Shown: one piece after another, positions 5,476 through 13,282 of the stretch
How positions within the stretch are numbered: position 1 is the first letter of the stretch
How the letters are laid out: every line of letters begins with the position of its first letter
Assembly (NCBI GenBank): GCA_034411635.1
Contig: DAOUML010000053.1
Location: forward strand, 1-25,793
Direction: 5' to 3'
Source: UBA8950 sp034411635
GTDB taxonomy: Bacteria > Chloroflexota > Anaerolineae > Anaerolineales > Villigracilaceae
Length of the DNA stretch: 25,793 bases
The notes under the pieces: generated by a model
Database searches by the model: none
Told to the model about the DNA's origin: nothing
Seen by the model: only the letters and a program-made list of their open reading frames with translations
Translations under genes and position numbers: made by a program

Positions 5476-8400
5476 ATGGCGTTTCAATCTGTATCCCCAA
5501 AACTGGATGTTCCCGCCCTGGAAGAGGGCGTGTTAAAGTTTTGGAAGAAAGCGAAAATTTTTGAAAAGACCCTCTCCACCCGCGAAGGCGGCCCGGAGTA
5601 TGTTTTCTATGAAGGCCCGCCAACCGCAAATGGCAAGCCGGGCGTTCATCATGTGCTGGCCCGCGCCTTTAAGGACGTTTTTCCGCGCTACAAAGTGATG
5701 CGCGGCTACCATGTCTCGCGTCGGGGCGGTTGGGATACACATGGTCTGCCGGTGGAAATCGAGGTCGAAAAACGGCTTGGCTTCACCAACAAGCAGCAAA
5801 TCGAAGAATATGGCATCGCCAAATTCAACGAATTGTGCCGCAAATCGGCTTTCGATTACATTCAGGATTGGGAGCGTCTCACCGAGCGCATGGCCTACTG
5901 GGTCAATCTGGAAACTGCCTATGTCACCTTCACCAACGATTACATCGAATCGGTCTGGTGGCTTTTGCGTCAGATGTGGGATAAAGGCCTGCTTTATCAG
6001 GGATTCAAGGTTGTGCCCTACTGCCCACGTTGCGGGACGCCGCTTTCAGACCACGAAGTTGCCCTCGGTTACGATACCGCCACCGACCCCTCGGTTTTTG
6101 TCCGTTTACCCCTCGTCGATGAGCCGGGAACTTCGCTGCTGGTTTGGACCACCACCCCCTGGACATTGCCATCCAACGTTGCCGTAGCGGCTGGCGAAGA
6201 GATTGATTATGTCAAGGTCGAGCGCGCGCTCGAAGAAGGCGGCGCAGAAAAACTCATTCTGGCTGAAGCCCTGCTTGAAAAAGTTTTTCGCGGCGAAGAG
6301 TTCAAAGTGTTGGAAACCTTCAAAGGCAAAAAATTGAAAGGCGTGCGCTATCAGCCGCTCTTCACCTTCCTTCCGCCTGAAAAACCGGCCCATTACGTCA
6401 TCTTTGGCGATTTTGTCAGCACCGATGACGGTACCGGCCTGGTTCATATTGCCCCAGCCTTTGGCGCGGACGATATGCGCGTGGCGATGGAATATGACCT
6501 GCCCGTGATTATGACCGTCGCACCTGATGGCGCATTCATCCCCGAAGTAACCCCCTGGCGCGGTCAGTTTGTTAAAGATGCCGACCCCTACATCACCCAG
6601 GATTTGCACCATCGCGGCCTGCTTTATCGTGCCGAGACCTATGAACACACGTACCCCTTCTGCTGGCGCTGCACCACGCCGCTCTTATATTACGCCCGTG
6701 AAGCCTGGTATGTGCGCACGAGTCAGTATAAAGACATGATGGTCAGCCTCAACCAGAACATCAACTGGGTTCCCGACCACATTAAAGATGGACGCTTTGG
6801 CAACTGGCTAAACAACAACATCGATTGGGCGCTTTCGCGTGAGCGCTACTGGGGCACGCCTTTGCCGGTTTGGGAGTGCGAGTCTTGCCGTCATCATCAT
6901 TGTCTTGGTTCTGTGGCCGAACTCTCCGAACTCACCGGGCGCGATCAAAGCGCGCTTGACCTGCACCGTCCGCATGTCGATAACGTCCACTTTCCCTGCC
7001 CTGAATGCGGCGGAAAAATGTCCCGCGTTACCGACCTGATTGATGTCTGGTTCGATTCGGGTTCCATGCCGGTTGCCCAATGGCACTATCCCTTTGAAAA
7101 CCAGGAAGCCTTCCAGAAACAGTATCCTGCCGATTACATCTGCGAAGCGGTGGATCAGACTCGCGGCTGGTTCTACTCGCTGCACGCCATCAGCACGCTG
7201 GTTTTTGAGCAACCAGCGTACAAAAATGTCATCTGCCTGGGCCTGATTTTGGACGGCGAAGGCTACAAAATGTCGAAATCGCGCGGTAACATCGTCAATC
7301 CCTGGGACGTGCTGACCGTCAATGGGGCCGACGCCTTTCGCTGGTATCTCTACACCGCCACGCCACCCGGAAACGAACGCCGCTTTTCGGTCGACCTGGT
7401 GGGCGAAGTATTGCGCAACTTCACCCTCACGCTCTGGAACGTCTATTCATTCTTCGTCACTTACGCCAACCTCGACAAATGGCAGCCCGGCCAGGTCGAC
7501 AATTTGGCCTACTCGAAATTGGACAAATGGCTGCTCTCTGAACTGAACGTCCTTGTCCGTGACGTGACCAACGCCCTCGAAACCTACGACGTGACCGGCG
7601 CAACCCGCCCGGTGGAAAAATTTGTGGAGGTGCTTTCAACCTGGTACTTGCGCCGTTCACGCCGCCGCTTCTGGAAATCGGAATCGGATTCCGACAAACA
7701 GGCCGCTTACGCCACCCTGCATACCGCGCTCGTTACCCTGAGTAAATTGCTGGCTCCCACCATGCCCTTCCTCGCAGACGCTCTTTACCAAAATCTGGTC
7801 CGCTCGTACGATTCTGCTGCGTCCGAATCGGTGCATCTGGCCGAATGGCCGGCGGTCGATTCCGCGCTGATTGACGAATCGCTCAATCGTGATATGCGCC
7901 TGGTCATGCGCCTGGCCTCGCTCGGACACGCCGCGCGCGCCAAAGCCAACCGCAAAGTGCGCCAGCCTTTGGCTGAAGCCGCCTTCTCGGTTGGCAACCC
8001 CGATGAACGCCGCGCCGTTCACTATTACGATGACCTGCTGACTGACGAACTGAACGTTAAAGCCGTGCGCCTGCTGGATGCCTCCACCGAGGCGGTCTCA
8101 TACTCGGTGAAGCCGCTCCCCAAGCAATTGGGCCAAAAGTATGGCAACAAATTCCCGCTACTTGCCAAAGCCATTCAGTCGAGGAGCGCTGAAGAAGTGG
8201 CCCGCGTGTTTATTAGCGGGGAAACGCTCAGGGTCGAAGTCGAAGGCCAGGCTTATGACATCCAGGCCGATGAAGTCGAGGTCAAAACTCTGGCAAAGGA
8301 AGGTTTTGCGGTGGCAGAAGATGGCCCCTATGTTGCCGCGCTGGTGACTGAACTGACCCCCGAACTGGTTTCCGAAGGCATGGCGCGTGAGTTTGTGCGC

Positions 8401-8640
8401 CGGGTGCAGGATTTCCGCAAAAAGGCCGATTTCGACGTTTCAGACCGCATCCTGCTCTACCTGCACGCCACTCCCGCCTTGAAACAGGCCATCGAAATCC
8501 ATCGCGAGACCATCATGGCTGAAACGCTCTGCGTGGAATTGCACTTTGCGCCTTCGCTGGTCACTTCCAAAATGCAAGTTGAAGAATTTGACGGCGAACG
8601 CGTGACGATTGCGATGGTTAAGGCCGTTACCCTGCGTTAG
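5476..8640 (+). CDS. ileS: Isoleucine--tRNA ligase
   Basis: A cytoplasmic class I aminoacyl-tRNA synthetase of 1054 residues that charges tRNA-Ile. The length and the HIGH-box form GKPGVHHVLAR (GVHHVL at residues 56-61) match the longer, type-2 IleRS group. KMSKS is at 598-602. The editing-domain region (WTTTPWTLPSN) and a C-terminal anticodon-binding part are present. Cysteine pairs CPRC, CESC and CPEC are likely zinc sites. ATG 5476 has a GGAGG Shine-Dalgarno sequence 5 nt upstream; another ATG at 5472 is out of frame. Type-2 IleRS enzymes are often less sensitive to mupirocin (family knowledge). Expression is under the T-box just upstream. Confidence 0.97.
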   Translation: MAFQSVSPKLDVPALEEGVLKFWKKAKIFEKTLSTREGGPEYVFYEGPPTANGKPGVHHVLARAFKDVFPRYKVMRGYHVSRRGGWDTHGLPVEIEVEKRLGFTNKQQIEEYGIAKFNELCRKSAFDYIQDWERLTERMAYWVNLETAYVTFTNDYIESVWWLLRQMWDKGLLYQGFKVVPYCPRCGTPLSDHEVALGYDTATDPSVFVRLPLVDEPGTSLLVWTTTPWTLPSNVAVAAGEEIDYVKVERALEEGGAEKLILAEALLEKVFRGEEFKVLETFKGKKLKGVRYQPLFTFLPPEKPAHYVIFGDFVSTDDGTGLVHIAPAFGADDMRVAMEYDLPVIMTVAPDGAFIPEVTPWRGQFVKDADPYITQDLHHRGLLYRAETYEHTYPFCWRCTTPLLYYAREAWYVRTSQYKDMMVSLNQNINWVPDHIKDGRFGNWLNNNIDWALSRERYWGTPLPVWECESCRHHHCLGSVAELSELTGRDQSALDLHRPHVDNVHFPCPECGGKMSRVTDLIDVWFDSGSMPVAQWHYPFENQEAFQKQYPADYICEAVDQTRGWFYSLHAISTLVFEQPAYKNVICLGLILDGEGYKMSKSRGNIVNPWDVLTVNGADAFRWYLYTATPPGNERRFSVDLVGEVLRNFTLTLWNVYSFFVTYANLDKWQPGQVDNLAYSKLDKWLLSELNVLVRDVTNALETYDVTGATRPVEKFVEVLSTWYLRRSRRRFWKSESDSDKQAAYATLHTALVTLSKLLAPTMPFLADALYQNLVRSYDSAASESVHLAEWPAVDSALIDESLNRDMRLVMRLASLGHAARAKANRKVRQPLAEAAFSVGNPDERRAVHYYDDLLTDELNVKAVRLLDASTEAVSYSVKPLPKQLGQKYGNKFPLLAKAIQSRSAEEVARVFISGETLRVEVEGQAYDIQADEVEVKTLAKEGFAVAEDGPYVAALVTELTPELVSEGMAREFVRRVQDFRKKADFDVSDRILLYLHATPALKQAIEIHRETIMAETLCVELHFAPSLVTSKMQVEEFDGERVTIAMVKAVTLR

Positions 8641-8669
8641 TTGGTACGACGGCGTTCGTCAATTCGCAT

Positions 8670-8716
8670 GAAATGCCGCAGTGTGAGATAAATTTTTGCG
8701 CTGCGGCATTTCTCTT
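8670..8716 (+). terminator. Probable intrinsic terminator after ileS
   Basis: GAAATGCCGCAG (8670-8681) pairs perfectly with CTGCGGCATTTC (8701-8712) around a 19-nt loop, followed by T-rich sequence. The 12-bp stem lies 29 nt after the ileS stop and before the pcs promoter. The tail is not a clean T-run, so strength is uncertain. Confidence 0.7.
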
Positions 8717-8741
8717 TCGGTTATTTTTCTTTTCTGGCGGG

Positions 8742-8747
8742 TATAAT
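8742..8747 (+). promoter_or_regulatory. -10 element of the pcs operon (leaderless)
   Basis: TATAAT in the context GGGTATAATTGCC, the same GGG prefix as the ileS promoter. It predicts a start at 8754-8755, where the pcs ATG begins. No Shine-Dalgarno sequence and no good -35 hexamer are seen. Confidence 0.6.
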
Positions 8748-8754
8748 TGCCTGT

Positions 8755-9492
8755 ATGATCAATATCTCACCACCCACCAACCCGCTTTTGCGAAAATCCC
8801 TGGCGATGGGCGTTCACTTATTCACCGCCACCGGTGCTGTTTGGGCCTTGCTGGCCTTGGTCGCCATCTTTAACCAGGAATGGCGTCTGGCAATCTTCTG
8901 GATGGTTCTGGCAATGTTCGTGGATGGCTTTGACGGTATGTTGGCGCGCTGGGCCGATGTCAAGACCTATGCCAAAAACATCGACGGCGCGCTGCTCGAT
9001 AACATCCTCGATTATCTTAACTATGTCGTTGTTCCGGCCCTCTTTCTCGTACAGGCCGATTTCCTTCCTGAACTCTTCCGCTGGCCTGGCGCAATCGCCA
9101 TCCTGCTGACTTCCGCCTATCAATTTACCCAGGTCGATGCCAAAACCGACGATAGCAATGAATATTTCTTCAAGGGCTTTCCTTCTTACTGGAATGTGAT
9201 GGTGCTTTACATGCTCCTGATGGGCCTGAATCCCTGGTTAAACCTTATTTTTCTGGTTCTGCTCAACATCCTGGTTTTTGTTCCGATCAAATACCTCTAC
9301 CCCAGCCGCAATACCCGCTTGCGCCGCCTGACGCTCATTCTTTCATATCTGTATGCCATTATCGGCGTTTGGGGACTTTTACAATATCCCGATGTGCCGG
9401 GCTGGGTGGTTTGGGTGTCTTTCATCTATGTGGCTTACTATGTCGGGTTGAGTCTTTGGCCTCGGCGCGAAGCCCAGCAAATCGCCGCCTGA
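8755..9492 (+). CDS. pcs: Phosphatidylcholine synthase (CDP-alcohol phosphatidyltransferase)
   Basis: An integral membrane enzyme of 245 residues. Pcs enzymes condense CDP-diacylglycerol with choline to phosphatidylcholine. The CDP-alcohol motif is intact: D57, D60-G61, A64-R65, then G78-x3-D82-x3-D86, all metal/substrate aspartates present. The segment VDGFDGMLARWADVK, the downstream LDNILDYLNY and FFKGFPSYWNVMVLYM are typical of Pcs rather than PgsA or PssA, and the length fits. About eight hydrophobic segments are visible. It is first in a five-gene operon; the aldolase starts 10 nt after its stop. The ATG is set by the promoter position. The alternative is another CDP-alcohol transferase with a different headgroup. 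Confidence 0.8.
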   Translation: MINISPPTNPLLRKSLAMGVHLFTATGAVWALLALVAIFNQEWRLAIFWMVLAMFVDGFDGMLARWADVKTYAKNIDGALLDNILDYLNYVVVPALFLVQADFLPELFRWPGAIAILLTSAYQFTQVDAKTDDSNEYFFKGFPSYWNVMVLYMLLMGLNPWLNLIFLVLLNILVFVPIKYLYPSRNTRLRRLTLILSYLYAIIGVWGLLQYPDVPGWVVWVSFIYVAYYVGLSLWPRREAQQIAA

Positions 9493-9502
9493 TTCCCTGT
9501 CC

Positions 9503-10183
9503 ATGTTTAATCGATTACAGTTTAGTGAAATTGCCACCGAGCGCGATTTGCGTCAGGCCATTGTGGAAGCCGGACGAATTTGCTACGCTCAGGGGTTGAT
9601 GCCCGCCAACAACGGCAATATCTCCGTCCGTATGGGCGAAGATAGCCTGATGATTACCCCGTCCACTTTGTGCAAAGGCCGCCTAGAACTGGACGACCTG
9701 CTCATCATCGACCTGGCGGGCAATCTGCTTAAAGGCAACCCGCGCAAAAAACGCCGCATCTCCTCCGAAACTCCCATGCACCTTGAAGTCTACCGTCAGC
9801 GGCCTGATGTTCGCGCCGTCATCCATGCCCATCCGGCACATGCCACCGCGCTCACCGTTGCCAATATCCCTTTCCCGGAAGATGTCCTGCCTGAGTTGCT
9901 CGAAGGTCTCGGCCCCGTCCCCACCACCGACTTCGCCACCCCCAGCACAGACGAGAACGCCCACGCTATTCGCGCCCATCTTGCCGGGCATAATGCCATC
10001 CTCATCCGCAATCACGGCGCAATTACGTTGGGCCGCCACCTCGAAGAAGCCATGATTCATCTGGAGCGACTGGAGCATGTTGCGCGGGTCATTGTTTTGG
10101 CAAGCGGGCTGGGGAAAATTCAGCACCTGCCGCCTGCGATGTTGAAAAAACTACACGATTTGCGCCTGGAGATGAAATTATGA
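9503..10183 (+). CDS. Class II aldolase/adducin-family protein
   Basis: A 226-residue zinc-dependent aldolase-type enzyme of the fuculose-1-phosphate aldolase / ribulose-5-phosphate 4-epimerase / methylthioribulose-phosphate dehydratase family. Visible signatures are the substrate loop NNGNISVR, SSETPMHLEVYR with the catalytic-type Glu, the zinc histidines in IHAHPAHA and a third in RNHGAITLG. The exact substrate cannot be assigned from sequence alone. There is no clear Shine-Dalgarno sequence; the start lies 10 nt after pcs, consistent with translational coupling. Its stop overlaps the next ATG by 4 nt (ATGA). Confidence 0.85.
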   Translation: MFNRLQFSEIATERDLRQAIVEAGRICYAQGLMPANNGNISVRMGEDSLMITPSTLCKGRLELDDLLIIDLAGNLLKGNPRKKRRISSETPMHLEVYRQRPDVRAVIHAHPAHATALTVANIPFPEDVLPELLEGLGPVPTTDFATPSTDENAHAIRAHLAGHNAILIRNHGAITLGRHLEEAMIHLERLEHVARVIVLASGLGKIQHLPPAMLKKLHDLRLEMKL

Positions 10184-11733
10184 GTCTGACGCAACGCGCA
10201 TCTGCCGCGCTTCCCTTCGCATTTGCCGCCCTGATCGTGCTTTTGTTATCGCTGACTGTTTTATCTCAGGCTGATCCGTTGCGCGCTTTTCCGTCGCTGG
10301 ATAGTGGCTATTATCTGTATATAGGCCAGCAGATTTTGCAAGGCAAGATCCCCTATCTTGATTTATGGGAAAGCAAACCCCCCGGAATTTTTTACATCAA
10401 TGCCCTCGGCCTGCTGCTCGGACGTGGCACCCGTTGGGGCATTTGGCTGTTGGAATTATTCTCCATTCTTCTTTCGGCGGGGCTTGGCTTCCATCTCTTG
10501 CAGCGCCGCTATGGTTTTTTCCCGGCCTTATTTGGCAGTGTTGCCTGGATTTGGGGTTTACAAGGTGTTTTGCAGGGTGGCAACCTGACTGAAGAATATT
10601 CCCTGCCTTTCAACTTTGCGGCGGCGCTCCTGTTTTCGCTGTCCCTTCAGTCGCCACAAAAAAAGACGTTTCCCTTCCTGATAGGGATAACTTTTGGCCT
10701 TAGTTTTCTCTTGCGCGCCAACAATACCGGCTTGCACATGGCGCTGGTGCTGGCCTGGATTTTTCACGCCGTTCTTCAGCGCGAATTTCGACTACTCGCC
10801 TTTCGACTGCTATGGTCAGGCATGGCGGTTCTGTTGGTTCTCGCGCTTGCAGGCCTGGCCCTCTTCGCGCAGGGATCGCTAACTGAAGCGATTGATGCCG
10901 CCATCTTGTTTAACCTTTCCATGAGCAACGGCGGAAATTTACTAAACGGAATAAAATCGGGCTTTGGCTTCATCGGCATTCCAGCGGGGTTTGCCTTGCT
11001 GGGGTATCTTTTACTCATATTTGTCGCCAACAAACGCGAAGCGTGGATTCTTTTTCTGCTCATCCTCCTTCCGCTCGAAGCCTTTTTGAGCACCCTCTCC
11101 GGGCGCGGCTATCCACACTACTACATCACCTGGATGCCCGCGCTGGCAATTCTCTCGGCTCATTTGTTCGCCGAATTACCCGGCCTTCATCAACGCCTTG
11201 AACGTCGCCGCGCATGGGTCAGTTTGGGCATTTTGCTGGTCTGTTTCCTGGTTTTATCCGCGCCATTATCTGAGATAACTTCCAGCCTGCGCCAGGTGGC
11301 CGTAAATCGGGCGCAAGGCATCGAAATCGACGACGCCCTCGCGGCCTATCTGCGCCATAACACAGCCCCAGACGACTCTGTGCTGGTTTGGGGTGGCAGG
11401 TTGGCCTACAATTACATGGCGCGGCGCGAAAGCCCATCTTCGGTTTTGTTTTACCCTTTGCTGGTCGATTCACCCATCTCTACCCGTCTTGCTAACCGAT
11501 TTATGGACGATCTGCTCGCCAACCCGCCTCAAATGATAGTCGATACCCACGCCCTTAACCAGGATTTACTCCCCGCCCTCAACCCGCAAATTCGTCAACA
11601 ACAGCAGGGTACTGGCAAATTATGGGCGAGCCTGCCGCACAACATTGAAACTTTCTATGAATTTGTGCGCAACAATTATATTTTAGAAACGGAGATAGGC
11701 GCCGCCCAGATATATCGCCTGAATGCGCCTTAG
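10180..11733 (+). CDS. GT39-like polytopic membrane glycosyltransferase
   Basis: A 517-residue membrane protein resembling the ArnT/PMT (GT39, dolichyl-phosphate-mannose-type) glycosyltransferases, which move sugars from polyprenyl phosphate to acceptors on the outer face of the membrane. The N terminus has a membrane helix, then a periplasmic loop with FPSLDSGYYLYIGQQIL, where the Asp fits the catalytic position, and the motif YLDLWESKPPG. About eleven hydrophobic segments follow, ending in a soluble ~170-residue C-terminal domain. Donor and acceptor are unknown. The start overlaps the aldolase stop by 4 nt; the GNAT gene follows 8 nt after its stop. Confidence 0.8.
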   Translation: MSLTQRASAALPFAFAALIVLLLSLTVLSQADPLRAFPSLDSGYYLYIGQQILQGKIPYLDLWESKPPGIFYINALGLLLGRGTRWGIWLLELFSILLSAGLGFHLLQRRYGFFPALFGSVAWIWGLQGVLQGGNLTEEYSLPFNFAAALLFSLSLQSPQKKTFPFLIGITFGLSFLLRANNTGLHMALVLAWIFHAVLQREFRLLAFRLLWSGMAVLLVLALAGLALFAQGSLTEAIDAAILFNLSMSNGGNLLNGIKSGFGFIGIPAGFALLGYLLLIFVANKREAWILFLLILLPLEAFLSTLSGRGYPHYYITWMPALAILSAHLFAELPGLHQRLERRRAWVSLGILLVCFLVLSAPLSEITSSLRQVAVNRAQGIEIDDALAAYLRHNTAPDDSVLVWGGRLAYNYMARRESPSSVLFYPLLVDSPISTRLANRFMDDLLANPPQMIVDTHALNQDLLPALNPQIRQQQQGTGKLWASLPHNIETFYEFVRNNYILETEIGAAQIYRLNAP

Positions 11734-11741
11734 CCCAGGTC

Positions 11742-12176
11742 ATGCTTATTTTTCGCGTAGCCAATATAGACTCTGAAATCTTCGAAGCCTTTCAAAGGCT
11801 CATCCCGCAATTGACCACCAATGTCCCCCCGCCCAACCGCGAGCAATTGCAAACCCTGCTCGATTTTCAAGGTTCCATTTTGCTTGCCGCCCGCCTGCTC
11901 GAAAATGGCCCCATCCTCGGCCTGGCAACTGTTTGCCTGATTCGCTCGCCAGCCGGCGCTCATGCCCGCCTTGAAGATGTTGTGGTGGATGAATCTGCGC
12001 GTGGGCAGGGCATGGGCGCGGCCCTCACCAACGAAGCCTTGCGCCTGGCGCGCGAATGGGGCGCGCGTTACATGGCCCTCACCTCCAATCCGCGCCGCGC
12101 CGCAGCCAACCAACTCTACCAAAAACTTGGATTCCATCGTTGGGAAACCAACGTCTACCGTTTCGACCTCGAATGA
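11742..12176 (+). CDS. GNAT-family N-acetyltransferase
   Basis: A 144-residue acetyltransferase using acetyl-CoA. The acetyl-CoA-binding motif A is clear: LEDVVVDESARGQGMGAAL, with the Q/R-x-x-G-x-G/A loop RGQGMG. The C-terminal AANQLYQKLGFHRW is the usual GNAT end. The target is unknown; RimI-like proteins have this size, but peptide specificity cannot be inferred. It is tightly packed in the pcs operon, and its stop overlaps the start of the next gene by 4 nt. Confidence 0.85.
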   Translation: MLIFRVANIDSEIFEAFQRLIPQLTTNVPPPNREQLQTLLDFQGSILLAARLLENGPILGLATVCLIRSPAGAHARLEDVVVDESARGQGMGAALTNEALRLAREWGARYMALTSNPRRAAANQLYQKLGFHRWETNVYRFDLE

Positions 12177-13213
12177 CCTTGCTGCTCCCCGCAACCCCCG
12201 AAAATATCGCCCTGGCCGCTGAAACCCTCAAAAAAGGTGGGCTGGTCGCCTTCCCTACCGAAACGGTTTACGGCTTGGGGGCCAATGCGCTTTATGTGGA
12301 TGCCGCAGCCCGGATATTCACCGCCAAAGGACGCCCCACCGCCGACCCGCTCATTGTCCACTTAAGCAGTATCGACCAGGTCGCGCTGGTTGCGGCTTCC
12401 GTTTCAGAAACGGCTCAAACGCTCATGCGCGCCTTCTGGCCCGGCGCTCTCACCCTGATTCTGCCCAAACGCCCCGAAGTGCCAGACCTGATCACCTCCG
12501 GCCTGCCCTCCGTAGCCCTGCGCGTGCCAGATCACCCCGTTGCCAGAGCCTTGATTCAGGCCGCCGGAATTCCCGTCGCTGCGCCCTCCGCCAATCGCTT
12601 TGGGCGCACCAGCCCAACCACAGCCCAACACGTCTGGCATGATTTGGCTGGGCGGGTAGATATCATCCTGGATGGCGGCGCAACGACAATTGGAGTCGAA
12701 TCGACCGTTTTAGACGTTTCTACCACCCCGGCGCGAATTCTGCGCCCGGGCGGGGTGACGCGCGAGATGCTTGAATCCGTTATCGGGGCGGTGGAGGTAC
12801 TGGGGCAGAAGCGTAAGCCCGAAGCAGGCCTGCCCAGCCCCGGCTTGCTCGAAAAGCACTATGCCCCTCGTGCCGAGATGGTTTTGTTTACCGGTGAACA
12901 GGCTGGGGCCTTGTTGCAGGCCTATTTAACGGAAGCCAGGCTCGCGGGTAGAACGGTCGGCGCGCTTGCGGCGGATGAGGAGGCCGGGGCGTTGGCACAG
13001 GCAGGCGCGGTTGTCTATCGCCTGGGTGGCGACATCCACAGTATTGCCCGCCAGATTTATGCCGGCATGCGCTGGCTCGATGAGCAGGGGGTAGATGTGA
13101 TTGTGTGCCGTGATTTTGACGAGGGTGGTCTGGGCCTGGCAATTCGTGACCGGCTGACGCGTGCCGCCAGTCGCGTGGTGGGACATTTGTACCAGGGCGG
13201 GCGTCTTCCGTAA
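12173..13213 (+). CDS. L-threonylcarbamoyladenylate synthase (TsaC/Sua5 type)
   Basis: A 346-residue enzyme making threonylcarbamoyl-AMP from threonine, bicarbonate and ATP for the t6A37 modification of ANN-decoding tRNAs. The N-terminal YrdC domain shows GGLVAFPTETVYGLG and KGRPTADPLIVH. SPGLLEKHYAPRAE is the linker to the C-terminal Sua5 domain, so this is the long Sua5 form rather than short TsaC. The frame extends upstream to 12056, but ATG 12173 overlaps the GNAT stop (ATGA) and gives the standard N terminus, so it was chosen. It is the last gene of the pcs operon. Confidence 0.93.
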   Translation: MTLLLPATPENIALAAETLKKGGLVAFPTETVYGLGANALYVDAAARIFTAKGRPTADPLIVHLSSIDQVALVAASVSETAQTLMRAFWPGALTLILPKRPEVPDLITSGLPSVALRVPDHPVARALIQAAGIPVAAPSANRFGRTSPTTAQHVWHDLAGRVDIILDGGATTIGVESTVLDVSTTPARILRPGGVTREMLESVIGAVEVLGQKRKPEAGLPSPGLLEKHYAPRAEMVLFTGEQAGALLQAYLTEARLAGRTVGALAADEEAGALAQAGAVVYRLGGDIHSIARQIYAGMRWLDEQGVDVIVCRDFDEGGLGLAIRDRLTRAASRVVGHLYQGGRLP

Positions 13214-13229
13214 CCCTATTTTTTTCATT

Positions 13230-13235
13230 TATAAT
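13230..13235 (+). promoter_or_regulatory. -10 element of the five-repeat exoprotein gene
   Basis: TATAAT preceded by a T-rich tract, 17 nt after the Sua5 stop. The expected start is near 13242, giving a leader of about 40 nt with an AGAGAGG Shine-Dalgarno sequence before ATG 13283. The -35 match is poor. Confidence 0.5.
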
Positions 13236-13282
13236 GGGCAGGCGCGTTTTTGCGCTTGTTCATTAAAGAAAGAGAGGCTTTT

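Noticed and set aside
5322..5564. Small open frames inside the T-box leader
   Set aside because: They overlap the T-box and terminator and continue into ileS in another frame; the RNA structure explains the conservation.
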